Positions 8,472-18,222 of a DNA stretch of 64,000 nucleotides are shown here, piece after piece; positions within the stretch are counted from its first letter, which is position 1; every line of letters starts with the position of its first letter. Origin of the DNA: CAIQPS01 sp963843455 (GTDB lineage: Bacteria > Actinomycetota > Thermoleophilia > RBG-16-64-13); contig CAWJKE010000016.1 in NCBI GenBank assembly GCA_963843455.1, positions 371,127 to 435,126 on the forward strand, read 5' to 3'. The notes under the pieces are model-generated. The model saw only the letters and a list, made by a program, of their open reading frames with translations. It ran no database searches and had not been told where the DNA came from. Made by a program: the position numbers and the translations under genes.

Positions 8472-8839
8472 CACAGCACCTCCGGGGCCAGCGAGACGAT
8501 CTTCGCGAAATTCTTCTCGCGCAACTCACGGCCCACAGGACCGAAGATCCTCGTGCCCCGCGGGTTCATCTGCCGGTCGATCAGGACCGCGGCGTTCTCG
8601 TCGAAGCCGATGTACGTGCCGTCTTTGCGGCCATAGGCCTTCTTGACCCGCACGACTACGGCCTGCACCACGTCGCCCTTCTTGACGGCGCCGCCGGGGG
8701 TGGCCTCTTTGACCGCGCCCACTATGATGTCGCCTACGCTGGCGTAGCGGCGCCGCGATCCGCCCTTGATGCGGATGCAGAGCAGCTCGCGCGCGCCGGT
8801 GTTATCGGCCACCTTGAGTCTTGTCTCTACTTGGATCAT
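8471..8839 (-). CDS. rplN: 50S ribosomal protein L14
   Basis: L14 lies at the subunit interface and forms bridges with 16S rRNA. The 122-residue protein is full length, starting MIQVETRLKVADNTGARELLCI and ending in RELREKNFAKIVSLAPEVL, both strongly conserved. It sits between rpsQ and rplX. Confidence 0.97.
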   Translation of the reverse strand: MIQVETRLKVADNTGARELLCIRIKGGSRRRYASVGDIIVGAVKEATPGGAVKKGDVVQAVVVRVKKAYGRKDGTYIGFDENAAVLIDRQMNPRGTRIFGPVGRELREKNFAKIVSLAPEVL

Positions 8840-8864
8840 TGTTTGTCACCCATCTCCCGCCGGG

Positions 8865-9128
8865 TCACTCGGCCCGCTGGAGCACCTGGATCAGGCGCCA
8901 CGTCTTGTCCCGCGACAGCGGCCGGCACTCGCGCACCAGCACTGTGTCGCCGATGCGGGCTTCGTTGTTCTCGTCATGGGCCTTGAACCGGCTGGTCCTG
9001 CGGACCACCTTCTTGTACTCGGCGTGCGGTTTGACCGTGCTCACCTGCACGACGATGGTCTTGTCCATCTTGTCGGAGACGACCAAACCCTGCCGTTCCC
9101 TCTGTTTTGTAGTTGGCTGCTCGGCCAT
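8865..9128 (-). CDS. rpsQ: 30S ribosomal protein S17
   Basis: S17 is a primary 16S rRNA binder of the OB-fold type. The 87-residue product carries the conserved blocks GLVVSDKMDKTIVVQV, RTSRFKAHDENNEARIGDTV and ECRPLSRDKTWRLIQVLQRAE. Its ATG start overlaps the rpmC stop by one base, so it is probably translationally coupled to L29. Confidence 0.96.
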   Translation of the reverse strand: MAEQPTTKQRERQGLVVSDKMDKTIVVQVSTVKPHAEYKKVVRRTSRFKAHDENNEARIGDTVLVRECRPLSRDKTWRLIQVLQRAE

Positions 9129-9328
9129 CAGAGCTCCCTCGACCGTTCTCTCGACGATTGCACCGTCATTATCTTGGCGATATCGTGCCGCACTTGGCGA
9201 AGCCGGCCGGTGTTCTCCAACTGCCCGGCCGCGTGCTGGAACCGTAGGTTGAACAGCTCCTCACGCGATTGCTTGAGGCGCTGGACCAATTCCTCGTCGC
9301 CGAGGTCTATCAGATCCTTAGGCTTCAA
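9128..9328 (-). CDS. rpmC: 50S ribosomal protein L29
   Basis: L29 surrounds the peptide exit tunnel and forms part of the docking site for SRP and trigger factor. I favour a TTG start at 9328 (MKPKDLIDLGDEELVQRL), which has GGAGG nine bases upstream and matches the family N-terminus. An ATG at 9337 is possible but almost touches the GGAGG. The 66-residue frame overlaps the end of rplP by 11 bases and the start of rpsQ by one. Confidence 0.9.
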   Translation of the reverse strand: MKPKDLIDLGDEELVQRLKQSREELFNLRFQHAAGQLENTGRLRQVRHDIAKIMTVQSSRERSREL

Positions 9329-9743
9329 TGCCCCCATCCTCCCTGGTCGCGAATCTGCACTTGACAGGAAGTTTGTGCGCCGCGAGCCGGATGGCCTCCC
9401 GAGCAAGATCCTCAGGGACTCCCGCCAGCTCGAACATCACCCGTCCGGGCTTGACCACGGCCACCCACTGGTCGGGGGAGCCCTTGCCGGAGCCCATGCG
9501 CGTCTCCGCGGGCTTCTTGGTGATGGGCTTCTGCGGGAAGATGTTGATCCACACCTTCCCACCCCTCTTGATCTTGCGGGTCATGGCGATACGAGCGGCC
9601 TCGATCTGCCGGCTGGTGACCCAGCCCGGCTCGAGAGCCTGCAGCCCGTACTCGCCGAAGTGCACGGTCGTCTGGCCCTTGGAGGCGCCGGCCATGCGGC
9701 CCCGGTGCTGTTTGCGGTGCTTGACCCTTTTTGGTAGTAGCAT
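9318..9743 (-). CDS. rplP: 50S ribosomal protein L16
   Basis: L16 helps shape the A site and peptidyl transferase region. The 141-residue protein has the standard start MLLPKRVKHRKQHRGRMAG and the conserved blocks IEAARIAMTRKIKRGGKVWI, ETRMGSGKGSPDQWVAVVKPG and AHKLPVKCRF. It lies 90 bases downstream of rpsC; that spacer holds no further gene. Confidence 0.97.
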   Translation of the reverse strand: MLLPKRVKHRKQHRGRMAGASKGQTTVHFGEYGLQALEPGWVTSRQIEAARIAMTRKIKRGGKVWINIFPQKPITKKPAETRMGSGKGSPDQWVAVVKPGRVMFELAGVPEDLAREAIRLAAHKLPVKCRFATREDGGIEA

Positions 9744-9833
9744 CTCTTATCCTCGTTCTTCTTTAGATCCTCGTCCTACTGTCCACGGGCCCGGGCGTTG
9801 CGTGGCCCCCGGCAGGGACATGGACCGGAGCCG

Positions 9834-10508
9834 TCATCCAAGAGGGGCTTCCGACTGAGCGCGACCGCTCTTGTCGAAGCCCTCGGGCATGATCTCGCCC
9901 TTGTTTATCCACACCTTCACGCCGATCTTGCCGAAGGTCGTGTTGGCCTCCCAAAAACCGTAGTCGATGTCGGCCCGCAGGGTGTGCAGGGGCACGCGGC
10001 CCTCGCTGTAGCCCTCGGTGCGCGCCATCTCGGCGCCGCCCAGCCGCCCGCCGGACCTGACTTTGATGCCCTCGGCACCCGAACGCATGGCCGAGGTGAT
10101 GGCCCGCTTCATCGCCCGGCGGAAGCTCACCCGGTTGGCAAGCTGCTCGGCGATGGACTGGGCTACCAGGGTAGCGTCGAGTTCGGGGCGCTTGATCTCC
10201 ACGATGTTGACGTGCACGGTCTTGCCGGTCATGTCGTGGAGGTCGCGACGCAGCGCGTCCACTTCGGACCCGGACTTGCCGATGACGATGCCCGGCCGAG
10301 CTGTGTGGATATCGATGACCACCTTGTTCGTGTCCTTGCGGATCACGATGGTGGAGAGACCGGCGTGGCCCATCTTCTTCTGGATGTGCTTGCGAATCGC
10401 CAGGTCCTCATGGAGGAAGTCGGCGAAATGCCGCTCGGTGTACCAGTGAGCCTTCCAGTCATGGATGATGCCGAGCCGCATGCCTCCGGGATGAACTTTC
10501 TGACCCAC
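9834..10508 (-). CDS. rpsC: 30S ribosomal protein S3
   Basis: S3 lines the mRNA entry channel and has helicase-related function with S4 and S5. The 224-residue protein starts with GTG at 10508 (MGQKVHPGGMRLGI). It has the KH domain around residues 40-110 (HTARPGIVIGKSGSEVDALR) and the C-terminal S3 domain with KVRSGGRLGGAEMARTEGY. It follows rplV by three bases. Confidence 0.97.
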   Translation of the reverse strand: MGQKVHPGGMRLGIIHDWKAHWYTERHFADFLHEDLAIRKHIQKKMGHAGLSTIVIRKDTNKVVIDIHTARPGIVIGKSGSEVDALRRDLHDMTGKTVHVNIVEIKRPELDATLVAQSIAEQLANRVSFRRAMKRAITSAMRSGAEGIKVRSGGRLGGAEMARTEGYSEGRVPLHTLRADIDYGFWEANTTFGKIGVKVWINKGEIMPEGFDKSGRAQSEAPLG

Positions 10509-10511
10509 CTG

Positions 10512-10850
10512 CTACGACTCCTTCTTCTCGTCGACGCACACCGTGATGTGACTCGTCCTCTTCCGGATACGGCTTGCCCGTCCCATGGCCCGCGGCTGGA
10601 ACCGCTTGATGGTGGGGCCGCCGTCGACGTACGCCTGCACGACCCAGAGGTCGTCGGCGTCGAGATTGTTGTTGTTCTCGGCGTTGGCCACGGCCGAGTC
10701 GAGGACTTTGCCCACCAGTTTGGCGGCTGCCCGGGTACTGAGCGCGAGGATGGCTTTTGCCTCGGCTACCTTCTTGCCCCGGATCAGGGTTGCCATGTCA
10801 CCGGCTTTTCGCGGCGAGACGCGCACGTATTTCGCTGTCGCGTTGACCAT
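10512..10850 (-). CDS. rplV: 50S ribosomal protein L22
   Basis: L22 spans the large subunit and its hairpin narrows the peptide exit tunnel. The 112-residue product shows ATAKYVRVSPRKAGDM, LDSAVANAENNNNLDADDL and the tunnel hairpin with PRAMGRASRIRKRTSHITV. It lies between rpsS and rpsC in the normal S10 operon order. Confidence 0.97.
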   Translation of the reverse strand: MVNATAKYVRVSPRKAGDMATLIRGKKVAEAKAILALSTRAAAKLVGKVLDSAVANAENNNNLDADDLWVVQAYVDGGPTIKRFQPRAMGRASRIRKRTSHITVCVDEKKES

Positions 10851-10854
10851 CCTG

Positions 10855-11139
10855 TCACTTCCTCTTCATACGGCGCTCTTTGTTGCCGCCGTGTCCGCGG
10901 AAGGTACGGGTGAGAGCGAACTCACCCAACCGGTGGCCCACCATGCTCTCGGTGACGTAGATAGGCACATGCTTGCGGCCGTCGTGGACCGCGATGGTGT
11001 GCCCGATCATCTCCGGGTAGATGGTGGAAGCGCGCGACCAGGTCTTGAGCATGCGCTTTTCGCCGGTGGCGTTCATGGCCTCCACCCGCTGCATCAGGCG
11101 TTCTGCGACAAAGGGGGCTTTTTTGCTCGAACGTGTCAC
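10855..11139 (-). CDS. rpsS: 30S ribosomal protein S19
   Basis: S19 forms a complex with S13 in the 30S head. The 94-residue protein has TWSRASTIYPEMIGHTIAV and the ending GEFALTRTFRGHGGNKERRMKRK, both diagnostic. It lies between rplB and rplV with short gaps. Confidence 0.97.
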   Translation of the reverse strand: MTRSSKKAPFVAERLMQRVEAMNATGEKRMLKTWSRASTIYPEMIGHTIAVHDGRKHVPIYVTESMVGHRLGEFALTRTFRGHGGNKERRMKRK

Positions 11140-11145
11140 GATGTT

Positions 11146-11979
<834 letters not shown>

Positions 11980-11999
11980 GTCTCTCTATTCACCGACCT

Positions 12000-12284
12000 T
12001 CAGGTAGCGCCGAAGAACTCGATCCGGTTGCCCGGGGCAAGTTCGACTACGGCCTTCTTCCAGCGCTTGGTGAGCCCGACGTGGGCGCCCCTCCGCTTGG
12101 GCTTGGGCTTCATGTTGATGGTCTGCACGCCGATGACCTTGACCTTGAAGATCTCCTCCACGGCGGCCCGGATATGGGGCTTGGTAGCCCGGTAGTTGAC
12201 TTCGAAGGAGTACCGATTGCTCTCGACGGCCCGGTAGCTCTTTTCCGAGATGATCGGACGAATGATGATCTCTCGTGCGTCCAT
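12000..12284 (-). CDS. rplW: 50S ribosomal protein L23
   Basis: L23 sits at the tunnel exit and is the main docking site for trigger factor and SRP. The 94-residue protein has IIRPIISEKSYRAVESNRYSFEV near the start and the segment VIGVQTINMKPKPKRRG. Its start and the rplD stop share one base, so translation is probably coupled. Confidence 0.96.
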   Translation of the reverse strand: MDAREIIIRPIISEKSYRAVESNRYSFEVNYRATKPHIRAAVEEIFKVKVIGVQTINMKPKPKRRGAHVGLTKRWKKAVVELAPGNRIEFFGAT

Positions 12285-12922
12285 TACGCCTCACCACCTT
12301 CGCTCGAGCCGCCTTCGAGGAAGGAGACGGCCGCTTCGGTGAACAGGAGGCTCTTGGCCCACACGTAGTCCTGCACCTCGGCGTCGCCGATGGCGAGCGT
12401 CCGGGTGCCGGCCAGGTTGCGAAAACTCTTGAGCGCATTGACCTCGTCGCCGCCCACCAGTACCAGAAGCGGGTGGTCCAGCCCGGCCTTGCCGAGGATG
12501 GTGGCCGCTTTGTTCGTGGATGGCTCGTCGAAGGTCGCCCCGGAGAGCACGCGCACAGTCCCGCCGGCCACCAGGTCGCCCAAGGCCATGCGGAAAGCCT
12601 GCACTTTGACCTTCTTGTTGACTTTCTTGGCATAGCTGCGCGGGATGGGCGGGAAGGCCACACCCCCGCCGGTGAAGTGAGCCACCTTGCCCGAGCCCAC
12701 GCGGGCGCGGCCGGTGCCCTTCTGCCGCCACTGCTTGGCGGTAGTCCCGGCGACTTGGCTTCTGGTCTTGGCCGACGCCGTCCCCTGCCGGTGACCGGCC
12801 AACTCGGCCGTGACCACCAGATGCAGCAGACCGATGTTGATCCGCTCCTGCACCAGATCCTCAGCCAGTGCGTGCTGGCCGACGACCGCGCCGTTCTCGT
12901 CGATTCTGTCAATAGATGGCAT
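12284..12922 (-). CDS. rplD: 50S ribosomal protein L4
   Basis: L4 lines the exit tunnel opposite L22. In enteric bacteria it also regulates the S10 operon, but no such leader is evident here. The 212-residue protein has the tunnel-loop block KTRSQVAGTTAKQWRQKGTGRARVGS with the GGGVAFPP motif, and a C-terminal Rossmann-like half. It ends in an acidic-glycine tail. It lies between rplC and rplW. Confidence 0.96.
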   Translation of the reverse strand: MPSIDRIDENGAVVGQHALAEDLVQERINIGLLHLVVTAELAGHRQGTASAKTRSQVAGTTAKQWRQKGTGRARVGSGKVAHFTGGGVAFPPIPRSYAKKVNKKVKVQAFRMALGDLVAGGTVRVLSGATFDEPSTNKAATILGKAGLDHPLLVLVGGDEVNALKSFRNLAGTRTLAIGDAEVQDYVWAKSLLFTEAAVSFLEGGSSEGGEA

Positions 12923-12927
12923 AGGCC

Positions 12928-13539
12928 CTAACCTCTGATCACGACCAGGGAGCCTTTGCTCCCCGGTATCGCGCCTTTAACCAACACCAGGTTCTTGTCG
13001 GCGTCCGTATCGACCACCGTCAGACCTAGCTGTGTGACCCGTACGTTGCCCATCTGCCCCGGCAGCCGGGTGCCCGGATAGACCCGCGCGGGGTCGGCCG
13101 ACGCACCGATGGAACCAGGGGCCCGGTGGAAGTGGGAACCGTGATACGCCGGACCACCGGCGAACCCGTGCCGCTTCATGACGCCCTGGAATCCCTTGCC
13201 CTTGCTGACGCCGGTCACTTTGACCTCGTCGCCGGGGGCGAAGATCTCCACGGTGACCGCCTGGCCTACCGCAAGGTCGTCCTCGCCGCGGACCTCGACG
13301 AGGTGGCGCTTGGGAGCGACCCCCGCCTTCTTGAGGTGCCCAAGCAGCGGCTTGTTGAGCCGCTTGGCCTTGACGTCGCCGTAGGCGATCTGGGTGGCGG
13401 AGTAGCCGTCGGTGTCCACGGTCTTCTTCTGGGTGACCACGCAGGGTCCAGCCTGGATGACCGTGCAGCGGACCACGGTGCCGTCCTTGTCGAAGTACTG
13501 GGTCATACCCAGTTTGGTGCCTAGCAGCGTCTTCATCAC
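12928..13539 (-). CDS. rplC: 50S ribosomal protein L3
   Basis: L3 reaches to the peptidyl transferase centre and is an early assembly protein. The 203-residue product has the start LLGTKLGMTQYFDKDGTVV and the conserved central block GVSKGKGFQGVMKRHGF, followed by GSIGASADPARVYPG. Its ATG overlaps the rpsJ stop by four bases. Confidence 0.97.
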   Translation of the reverse strand: MMKTLLGTKLGMTQYFDKDGTVVRCTVIQAGPCVVTQKKTVDTDGYSATQIAYGDVKAKRLNKPLLGHLKKAGVAPKRHLVEVRGEDDLAVGQAVTVEIFAPGDEVKVTGVSKGKGFQGVMKRHGFAGGPAYHGSHFHRAPGSIGASADPARVYPGTRLPGQMGNVRVTQLGLTVVDTDADKNLVLVKGAIPGSKGSLVVIRG

Positions 13540-13844
13540 AGTTTGATCTCTATGTCCACACCGGCCGGCAGGTCCATGCGCATGAGCGAATCGACGGTCT
13601 TGGGCGTGGGCTGGTGGATATCGATCAGGCGCTTGTGCGTCCTGATCTCGAAATGCTCGCGCGAATCCTTGTCCTTGAACGGACTACGGATCACACAGTA
13701 GACGTTCTTCTCCGTAGGGAGAGGGACCGGGCCGGAAATGGTGGCGCCGGTGCGCTCGGCCGTTTCGACGATGCTCCGGGCGCTCTTGTCGATGAGTTCG
13801 TGATCGTAGGCTTTGAGCCTAATGCGTATCTTCTGTTGCGCCAC
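13536..13844 (-). CDS. rpsJ: 30S ribosomal protein S10 (NusE)
   Basis: S10 acts in the 30S head and, as NusE, in antitermination with NusB and NusG. I chose a GTG start at 13844 (MAQQKIRIRLKAYDHELI), with AGGAG about 8 bases upstream; a longer ATG frame is unlike the family. The result is the typical 102 residues, ending LMRMDLPAGVDIEIKL. It lies only ten bases after tuf, so the str and S10 gene groups are probably cotranscribed. Confidence 0.96.
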   Translation of the reverse strand: MAQQKIRIRLKAYDHELIDKSARSIVETAERTGATISGPVPLPTEKNVYCVIRSPFKDKDSREHFEIRTHKRLIDIHQPTPKTVDSLMRMDLPAGVDIEIKL

Positions 13845-13854
13845 CGAGCGACTC

Positions 13855-15060
13855 CTACTTGATGATCTTGGTAACGGCGCCGGCGCCCACAGTGCGGCCG
13901 CCTTCACGGATGGCAAAACGGAGGCCTTCGTCCATGGCGATAGGGGTGATCAGCTTCGCCTTGACCGTGGTGTGGTCACCCGGCATGACCATCTCGACAC
14001 CCTCTTCAAGGGTCACGTCGCCGGTCACGTCGGTGGTCCGGAAGTAGAACTGCGGACGGTAGCCGTTGAAGAACGGGGTGTGCCGGCCGCCCTCTTCGCG
14101 AGACAGGACGTAGATCTGAGCCTCGAACTCCGTGTGCGGGGTGATGCTGCCCGGGTGGGCGAGGACCATACCGCGCTCGACTTCGTCGCGCTTGGTGCCG
14201 CGGAGCAAGACGCCGATGTTGTCGCCGGCGCGGCCTTCATCCAGCAGCTTGCGGAACATCTCGACGCCGGTGGCGACGGTCTTGGTCGGCTGCGGGTGCA
14301 GGCCCACCATCTCGACGTTGTCGCCCACTTTGACGATGCCGCGCTCCACACGACCGGTGACCACGGTGCCGCGGCCCTGGATGGAGAAGACGTCTTCGAT
14401 GGGCATCAGGAAGGGCTTGTCGATAGCCCGCTCGGGATCAGGGATGTACGTGTCGAGGGCGTCGGTCAGCTCGAAGATGGACTTGCACTGAGTGCACTCC
14501 CGATCGCCGCAGCCGTGCTCGAGGGCCTGGAGGGCCGAGCCGGTGATCACGGGGATATCGTCACCCGGGAATTCGTATTCAGTCAGCAGTTCGCGGACTT
14601 CCATCTCGACCAACTCGAGGAGCTCGGGGTCGTCGACCATGTCGGCTTTGTTGAGATAGACCACGATGTAGGGGACGCCCACCTGACGGGCGAGCAGAAT
14701 GTGCTCGCGGGTCTGCGGCATGGGGCCGTCGGCCGCGGACACGACCAGAACGGCGCCGTCCATCTGGGCCGCACCGGTGATCATGTTCTTGATGTAGTCG
14801 GCGTGGCCCGGGCAGTCGACGTGAGCGTAGTGCCGCTTATCGGTCTCGTACTCAACATGGGCCGTTGCGATGGTGATACCGCGCTCGCGCTCTTCCGGAG
14901 CGTTGTCGATGGAGTCGAAGCTGCGGAACTCGATGTCCGGGTTCAGATTCGCGAGACACTTGGTGATAGCCGCGGTCAAGGTGGTCTTGCCGTGGTCGAC
15001 GTGGCCGATGGTGCCTACGTTGACATGAGTCTTGGTCCGTGCAAACTTCTTCTTCGCCAT
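13855..15060 (-). CDS. tuf: Elongation factor Tu
   Basis: EF-Tu delivers aminoacyl-tRNA to the ribosome using GTP. The 401-residue protein has GHVDHGKTT (residues 19-27), DCPGH with the catalytic His at 86, NKAD at 137-140 and the SAL motif near 176. Between the G domain and domain 2 there is an extra cysteine-containing stretch (C184, C189, C192 in CGDRECTQC) not found in the enteric protein. This is the only tuf gene in the window. Confidence 0.98.
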   Translation of the reverse strand: MAKKKFARTKTHVNVGTIGHVDHGKTTLTAAITKCLANLNPDIEFRSFDSIDNAPEERERGITIATAHVEYETDKRHYAHVDCPGHADYIKNMITGAAQMDGAVLVVSAADGPMPQTREHILLARQVGVPYIVVYLNKADMVDDPELLELVEMEVRELLTEYEFPGDDIPVITGSALQALEHGCGDRECTQCKSIFELTDALDTYIPDPERAIDKPFLMPIEDVFSIQGRGTVVTGRVERGIVKVGDNVEMVGLHPQPTKTVATGVEMFRKLLDEGRAGDNIGVLLRGTKRDEVERGMVLAHPGSITPHTEFEAQIYVLSREEGGRHTPFFNGYRPQFYFRTTDVTGDVTLEEGVEMVMPGDHTTVKAKLITPIAMDEGLRFAIREGGRTVGAGAVTKIIK

Positions 15061-15087
15061 TGATTCCTCCCTTTCTACCTGAGTGAC

Positions 15088-17217
15088 TTAGTCGTTAGAT
15101 GCCCTACCGCCCTGCTGGGCGATTATTTCCTGCGCGATGGTGCTGGGCACCTCAGCGTAGTGACTGAATTGCATGGTGTACGTCGCCCGGCCCTGGGTCA
15201 TGGACCGCACATCGGTCGCGTACCCGAACATCTGCGCGAGAGGAACCATGGCCTTGATTACCTGGGCTCCCGCCCGCGGCTCCATGCCAAGGATGTGACC
15301 GCGCCTGGAGTTGAGATCGCCCATGACGTCGCCCATATACTCCTCGGGGACGACCACCTCGACGTCTTCCAGCGGCTCGAGGAGCACAGGGTGCGCTTTC
15401 CTGGCCGCCTCGCGAAACGCCATCGAGCCGGCGATCTTGAAGGCCATCTCGGAGGAGTCGACCTCGTGGAAAGAGCCGTCGATTAGCTCCACCTTGACGT
15501 CCTCCATGGGGAAGCCGGCCAGCACGCCACTCTCCATGGCCTCTACCATCCCAGCCTCCACCGCGGGGATGTATTCCCGGGGAACGGCCCCGCCCACGAT
15601 CTTGTTCTCGAAGCTAAAGCCCGCGCCGAATTCGTTGGGCGACATCCTGATGACCACGTGGCCGTATTGGCCGCGCCCGCCGGTCTGCCGGACGAACCGA
15701 CCCTCGGCCTTGAGTACCGTCTTGGTGATGCCCTCGCGGTAGGCCACCTGCGGCCGACCCACGTTGGCGTCGACGCGGAACTCGCGCAGCAGCCGATCGA
15801 CGATGATCTCCAGGTGAAGTTCGCCCATGCCGGCGATGATCGTCTGGCCGGTCTCCTCGTCGGTGCGCACCCTGAAGGTCGGGTCTTCGTCGGCCAGCTT
15901 CATCAGGCTCTCGCCCAGACGATCCTGATCGACCTTGGTCTTCGGCTCGATGGCCACGAAGATGACGGGCTCCGGGAACTCGATGGACTCGAGGATGACC
16001 GGGCTGCCCTCATCACAGAGCGTGTTGCCCGTCGTCGTAGCCTTGAGGCCCACGGCCGCTGCGATATCACCGGCGAACACTTGGGTGATGTCCTCCCGGT
16101 GGTTGGCGTGCATCTGCAGGATGCGGCCTATCCGCTCTTTCTTGTCCTTGCTCGAGTTGTATACATACGAGCCTGCCTTGAGCGTGCCCGAATACACCCG
16201 AAAGTACGTGAGCTTGCCAACGAAGGGATCGGACATGATCTTGAAGGCGATAGCCGAGAAGGGCTCGTCGTCGTCGGCGCCGCGGCTGACGGTGGTGCCG
16301 CTCTTCGGATTGATGCCCTCGACCGGCGGGATGTCCAGCGGCGAGGGCAGATAGTCGACAACCGCGTCGAGCAGCATCTGCACACCCTTGTTCTTGAACG
16401 AAGACCCGCACAAGACCGGGGTTAGATCAATATCGAGCGTGGCTCGCCGGATGGCGGCCTTCAGGCGCTCGACCGAGATGGTCTCGCCCTCCAGATAGTC
16501 CATCATCAGCTCGTCGTCCCGTTCGGCCAGCGTCTCGATCATATGGGTGCGCTCGGCTTCGGCCCGGTCCCGCATCTCTTCGGGGACGGGGATCTCCTGC
16601 CACTCCACTCCCATGTCGTCATCGAACACGTACGCCACCATGCGCACCAAGTCGATGATGCCCCGAAACTGGTCTTCGCGGCCTAGGGGGAGCTGCAGAA
16701 CGAGCGGCCGGGCGTGCAGCCGGTCGACCATCATCTGGACGCCGCGCATGAAGTCGGCACCCACTCGGTCCATCTTGTTCACAAAAGCGATGCGGGGCAC
16801 GCCGTACTTGTCGGCCTGTCTCCAAACGGTCTCGGACTGCGGTTCCACACCCGCCACGGAGCAGAACAGGGCGATGGCCCCGTCGAGCACCCGCAGGGAA
16901 CGCTCGACCTCCATAGTGAAGTCCACGTGCCCGGGCGTGTCTATTATGTTGATACGATAATCGGCCCATTCGCACGTCGTAGCCGCCGACGTGATGGTGA
17001 TGCCCCGCTCCTGCTCCTGGGCCATCCAGTCCATGACCGCGGCGCCGTCGTGCACCTCGCCGATCTTATACGTGCGGCCGGTGTAGTACAGGATCCGCTC
17101 CGTGGTGGTCGTCTTACCGGCATCGATGTGCGCCATGATGCCGATATTGCGGACCATCGAGAGGGGATGCCTCGGGGCCGTCTTTGCGTCGGATTTATGT
17201 GCTGTCGCCTGCGCCAA
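15088..17217 (-). CDS. fusA: Elongation factor G
   Basis: EF-G drives translocation and, with RRF, ribosome recycling. The 709-residue protein has the P-loop AHIDAGKTTTTER near residue 30, the DTPGHVDF motif and NKMDR, then the four further domains of the family, with domain IV blocks VAYREGIT and GRGQYGHVVIR. It lies between rpsG and tuf, the standard str operon order. Confidence 0.98.
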   Translation of the reverse strand: MAQATAHKSDAKTAPRHPLSMVRNIGIMAHIDAGKTTTTERILYYTGRTYKIGEVHDGAAVMDWMAQEQERGITITSAATTCEWADYRINIIDTPGHVDFTMEVERSLRVLDGAIALFCSVAGVEPQSETVWRQADKYGVPRIAFVNKMDRVGADFMRGVQMMVDRLHARPLVLQLPLGREDQFRGIIDLVRMVAYVFDDDMGVEWQEIPVPEEMRDRAEAERTHMIETLAERDDELMMDYLEGETISVERLKAAIRRATLDIDLTPVLCGSSFKNKGVQMLLDAVVDYLPSPLDIPPVEGINPKSGTTVSRGADDDEPFSAIAFKIMSDPFVGKLTYFRVYSGTLKAGSYVYNSSKDKKERIGRILQMHANHREDITQVFAGDIAAAVGLKATTTGNTLCDEGSPVILESIEFPEPVIFVAIEPKTKVDQDRLGESLMKLADEDPTFRVRTDEETGQTIIAGMGELHLEIIVDRLLREFRVDANVGRPQVAYREGITKTVLKAEGRFVRQTGGRGQYGHVVIRMSPNEFGAGFSFENKIVGGAVPREYIPAVEAGMVEAMESGVLAGFPMEDVKVELIDGSFHEVDSSEMAFKIAGSMAFREAARKAHPVLLEPLEDVEVVVPEEYMGDVMGDLNSRRGHILGMEPRAGAQVIKAMVPLAQMFGYATDVRSMTQGRATYTMQFSHYAEVPSTIAQEIIAQQGGRASND

Positions 17218-17226
17218 TACGTTCTC

Positions 17227-17697
17227 CTACCAGCGGTAGTGGGCAAAGGCCCTGTTGGCCTCGGCCATCCGCAGCAGGTCTTCTTTCTTCTTGATGGTGA
17301 CGCCCGTGCGATTGAAACCATCGAGCAACTCTCCGGCCAAACGCTCGGCCATGGTGTGCTCGCGCCGGGCGCGGCTGTGGGTGATGATCCAACGCACAGC
17401 CAAAGTGTACGAACGGCGAGTGGGGACTTCGACGGGCACCTGGTAGTTGGCACCGCCCACCCGGCGCGACCGCACTTCGAGGGCGGGCCGCACGTTCTCG
17501 ATGGCTTCCTTGAGCACTCCGGCGGGATCGTTGCCGGTGCGCTCGCGGAGGATGTTCATCGCGTTATACATGATGTGCTCGGAGGTGGACTTCTTGCCGT
17601 CGACCATCATGCGGTTGACTATCTGGGTAACCAGTCGGCTGCGGTAAATCGGGTCGGGCTGGATGTCCCGCTTGGCAGTCTTTGCTCTTCTAGCCAT
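17227..17697 (-). CDS. rpsG: 30S ribosomal protein S7
   Basis: S7 nucleates assembly of the 30S head and touches E-site tRNA. The 156-residue protein begins MARRAKTAKRDIQPDPIY and has the family blocks RMMVDGKKSTSEHIMYNAM, ENVRPALEVRSRRVGGANYQ and a tail ending KKKEDLLRMAEANRAFAHYRW. It lies between rpsL and fusA. Confidence 0.97.
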   Translation of the reverse strand: MARRAKTAKRDIQPDPIYRSRLVTQIVNRMMVDGKKSTSEHIMYNAMNILRERTGNDPAGVLKEAIENVRPALEVRSRRVGGANYQVPVEVPTRRSYTLAVRWIITHSRARREHTMAERLAGELLDGFNRTGVTIKKKEDLLRMAEANRAFAHYRW

Positions 17698-17720
17698 AGC
17701 TCTAGTACGCCTTCCTTACC

Positions 17721-18092
17721 CTATTTACCCAACTTGACGCCATACTTGGAGCGGCCCTGCTTGCGGTTGGCCACTCCGGCAGCGTCGAGGGCCGCGCGGA
17801 TGATCTTGTACCGTACACCCGGGAGGTCTTTGACCCTGCCGCCGCGGATGAGGACCACCGAGTGCTCCTGCAAGTTGTGACCGATGCCCGGTATATAGGC
17901 CGTGACTTCCATCCCGTTGACCAGCCGCACGCGCGCCACTTTCCTCAGGGCCGAGTTAGGCTTCTTGGGCGTAGTGGTATACACGCGGGTGCAGACGCCG
18001 CGCTTTTGCGGGGCGCCTCTAAGGGCGGGAGTCTTAGTCCTCTTGGACTGCTCCTGCCGGCCCTTGCGGATCAACTGGTTGATCGTCGGCAC
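17721..18092 (-). CDS. rpsL: 30S ribosomal protein S12
   Basis: S12 is at the decoding centre. The 123-residue protein starts with GTG at 18092 (MPTINQLIRKGRQ), preceded by GAGGAG. The streptomycin-related motifs TTTPKKPNSALRK and PGIGHNLQEHSVVLIRGGRVKDLPGVRY look wild type. It is the first gene of the str operon, with a candidate promoter about 100 bases upstream. Confidence 0.97.
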   Translation of the reverse strand: MPTINQLIRKGRQEQSKRTKTPALRGAPQKRGVCTRVYTTTPKKPNSALRKVARVRLVNGMEVTAYIPGIGHNLQEHSVVLIRGGRVKDLPGVRYKIIRAALDAAGVANRKQGRSKYGVKLGK

Positions 18093-18193
18093 AAATGCTC
18101 CTCGTCTACTTCTCGCTTATGCTCACAAAACGCCGCCCGCGCGCCGCATGGGCGCATGCGGACAGCACGCGTCTGACCGCGCAGCGGCCGCGA

Positions 18194-18222
18194 AGTATAG
18201 CAAAGGCTGAGGGGGCCTGCAA
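18194..18222 (-). promoter_or_regulatory. Candidate promoter for the rpsL-rpsG-fusA-tuf operon
   Basis: On the minus strand TTGCAG and TATACT are separated by 17 bases, and TGC precedes the -10 as in extended -10 promoters. The -35 lies inside the loop of the rpoC terminator hairpin, so the end of one operon and the start of the next overlap. The -35 matches the consensus at only three of six positions. Confidence 0.5.

Noticed and set aside
13813..15063. A 416-codon plus-strand frame opposite tuf
   Set aside because: It is antisense to EF-Tu with repetitive acidic-hydrophobic composition and no start signals.
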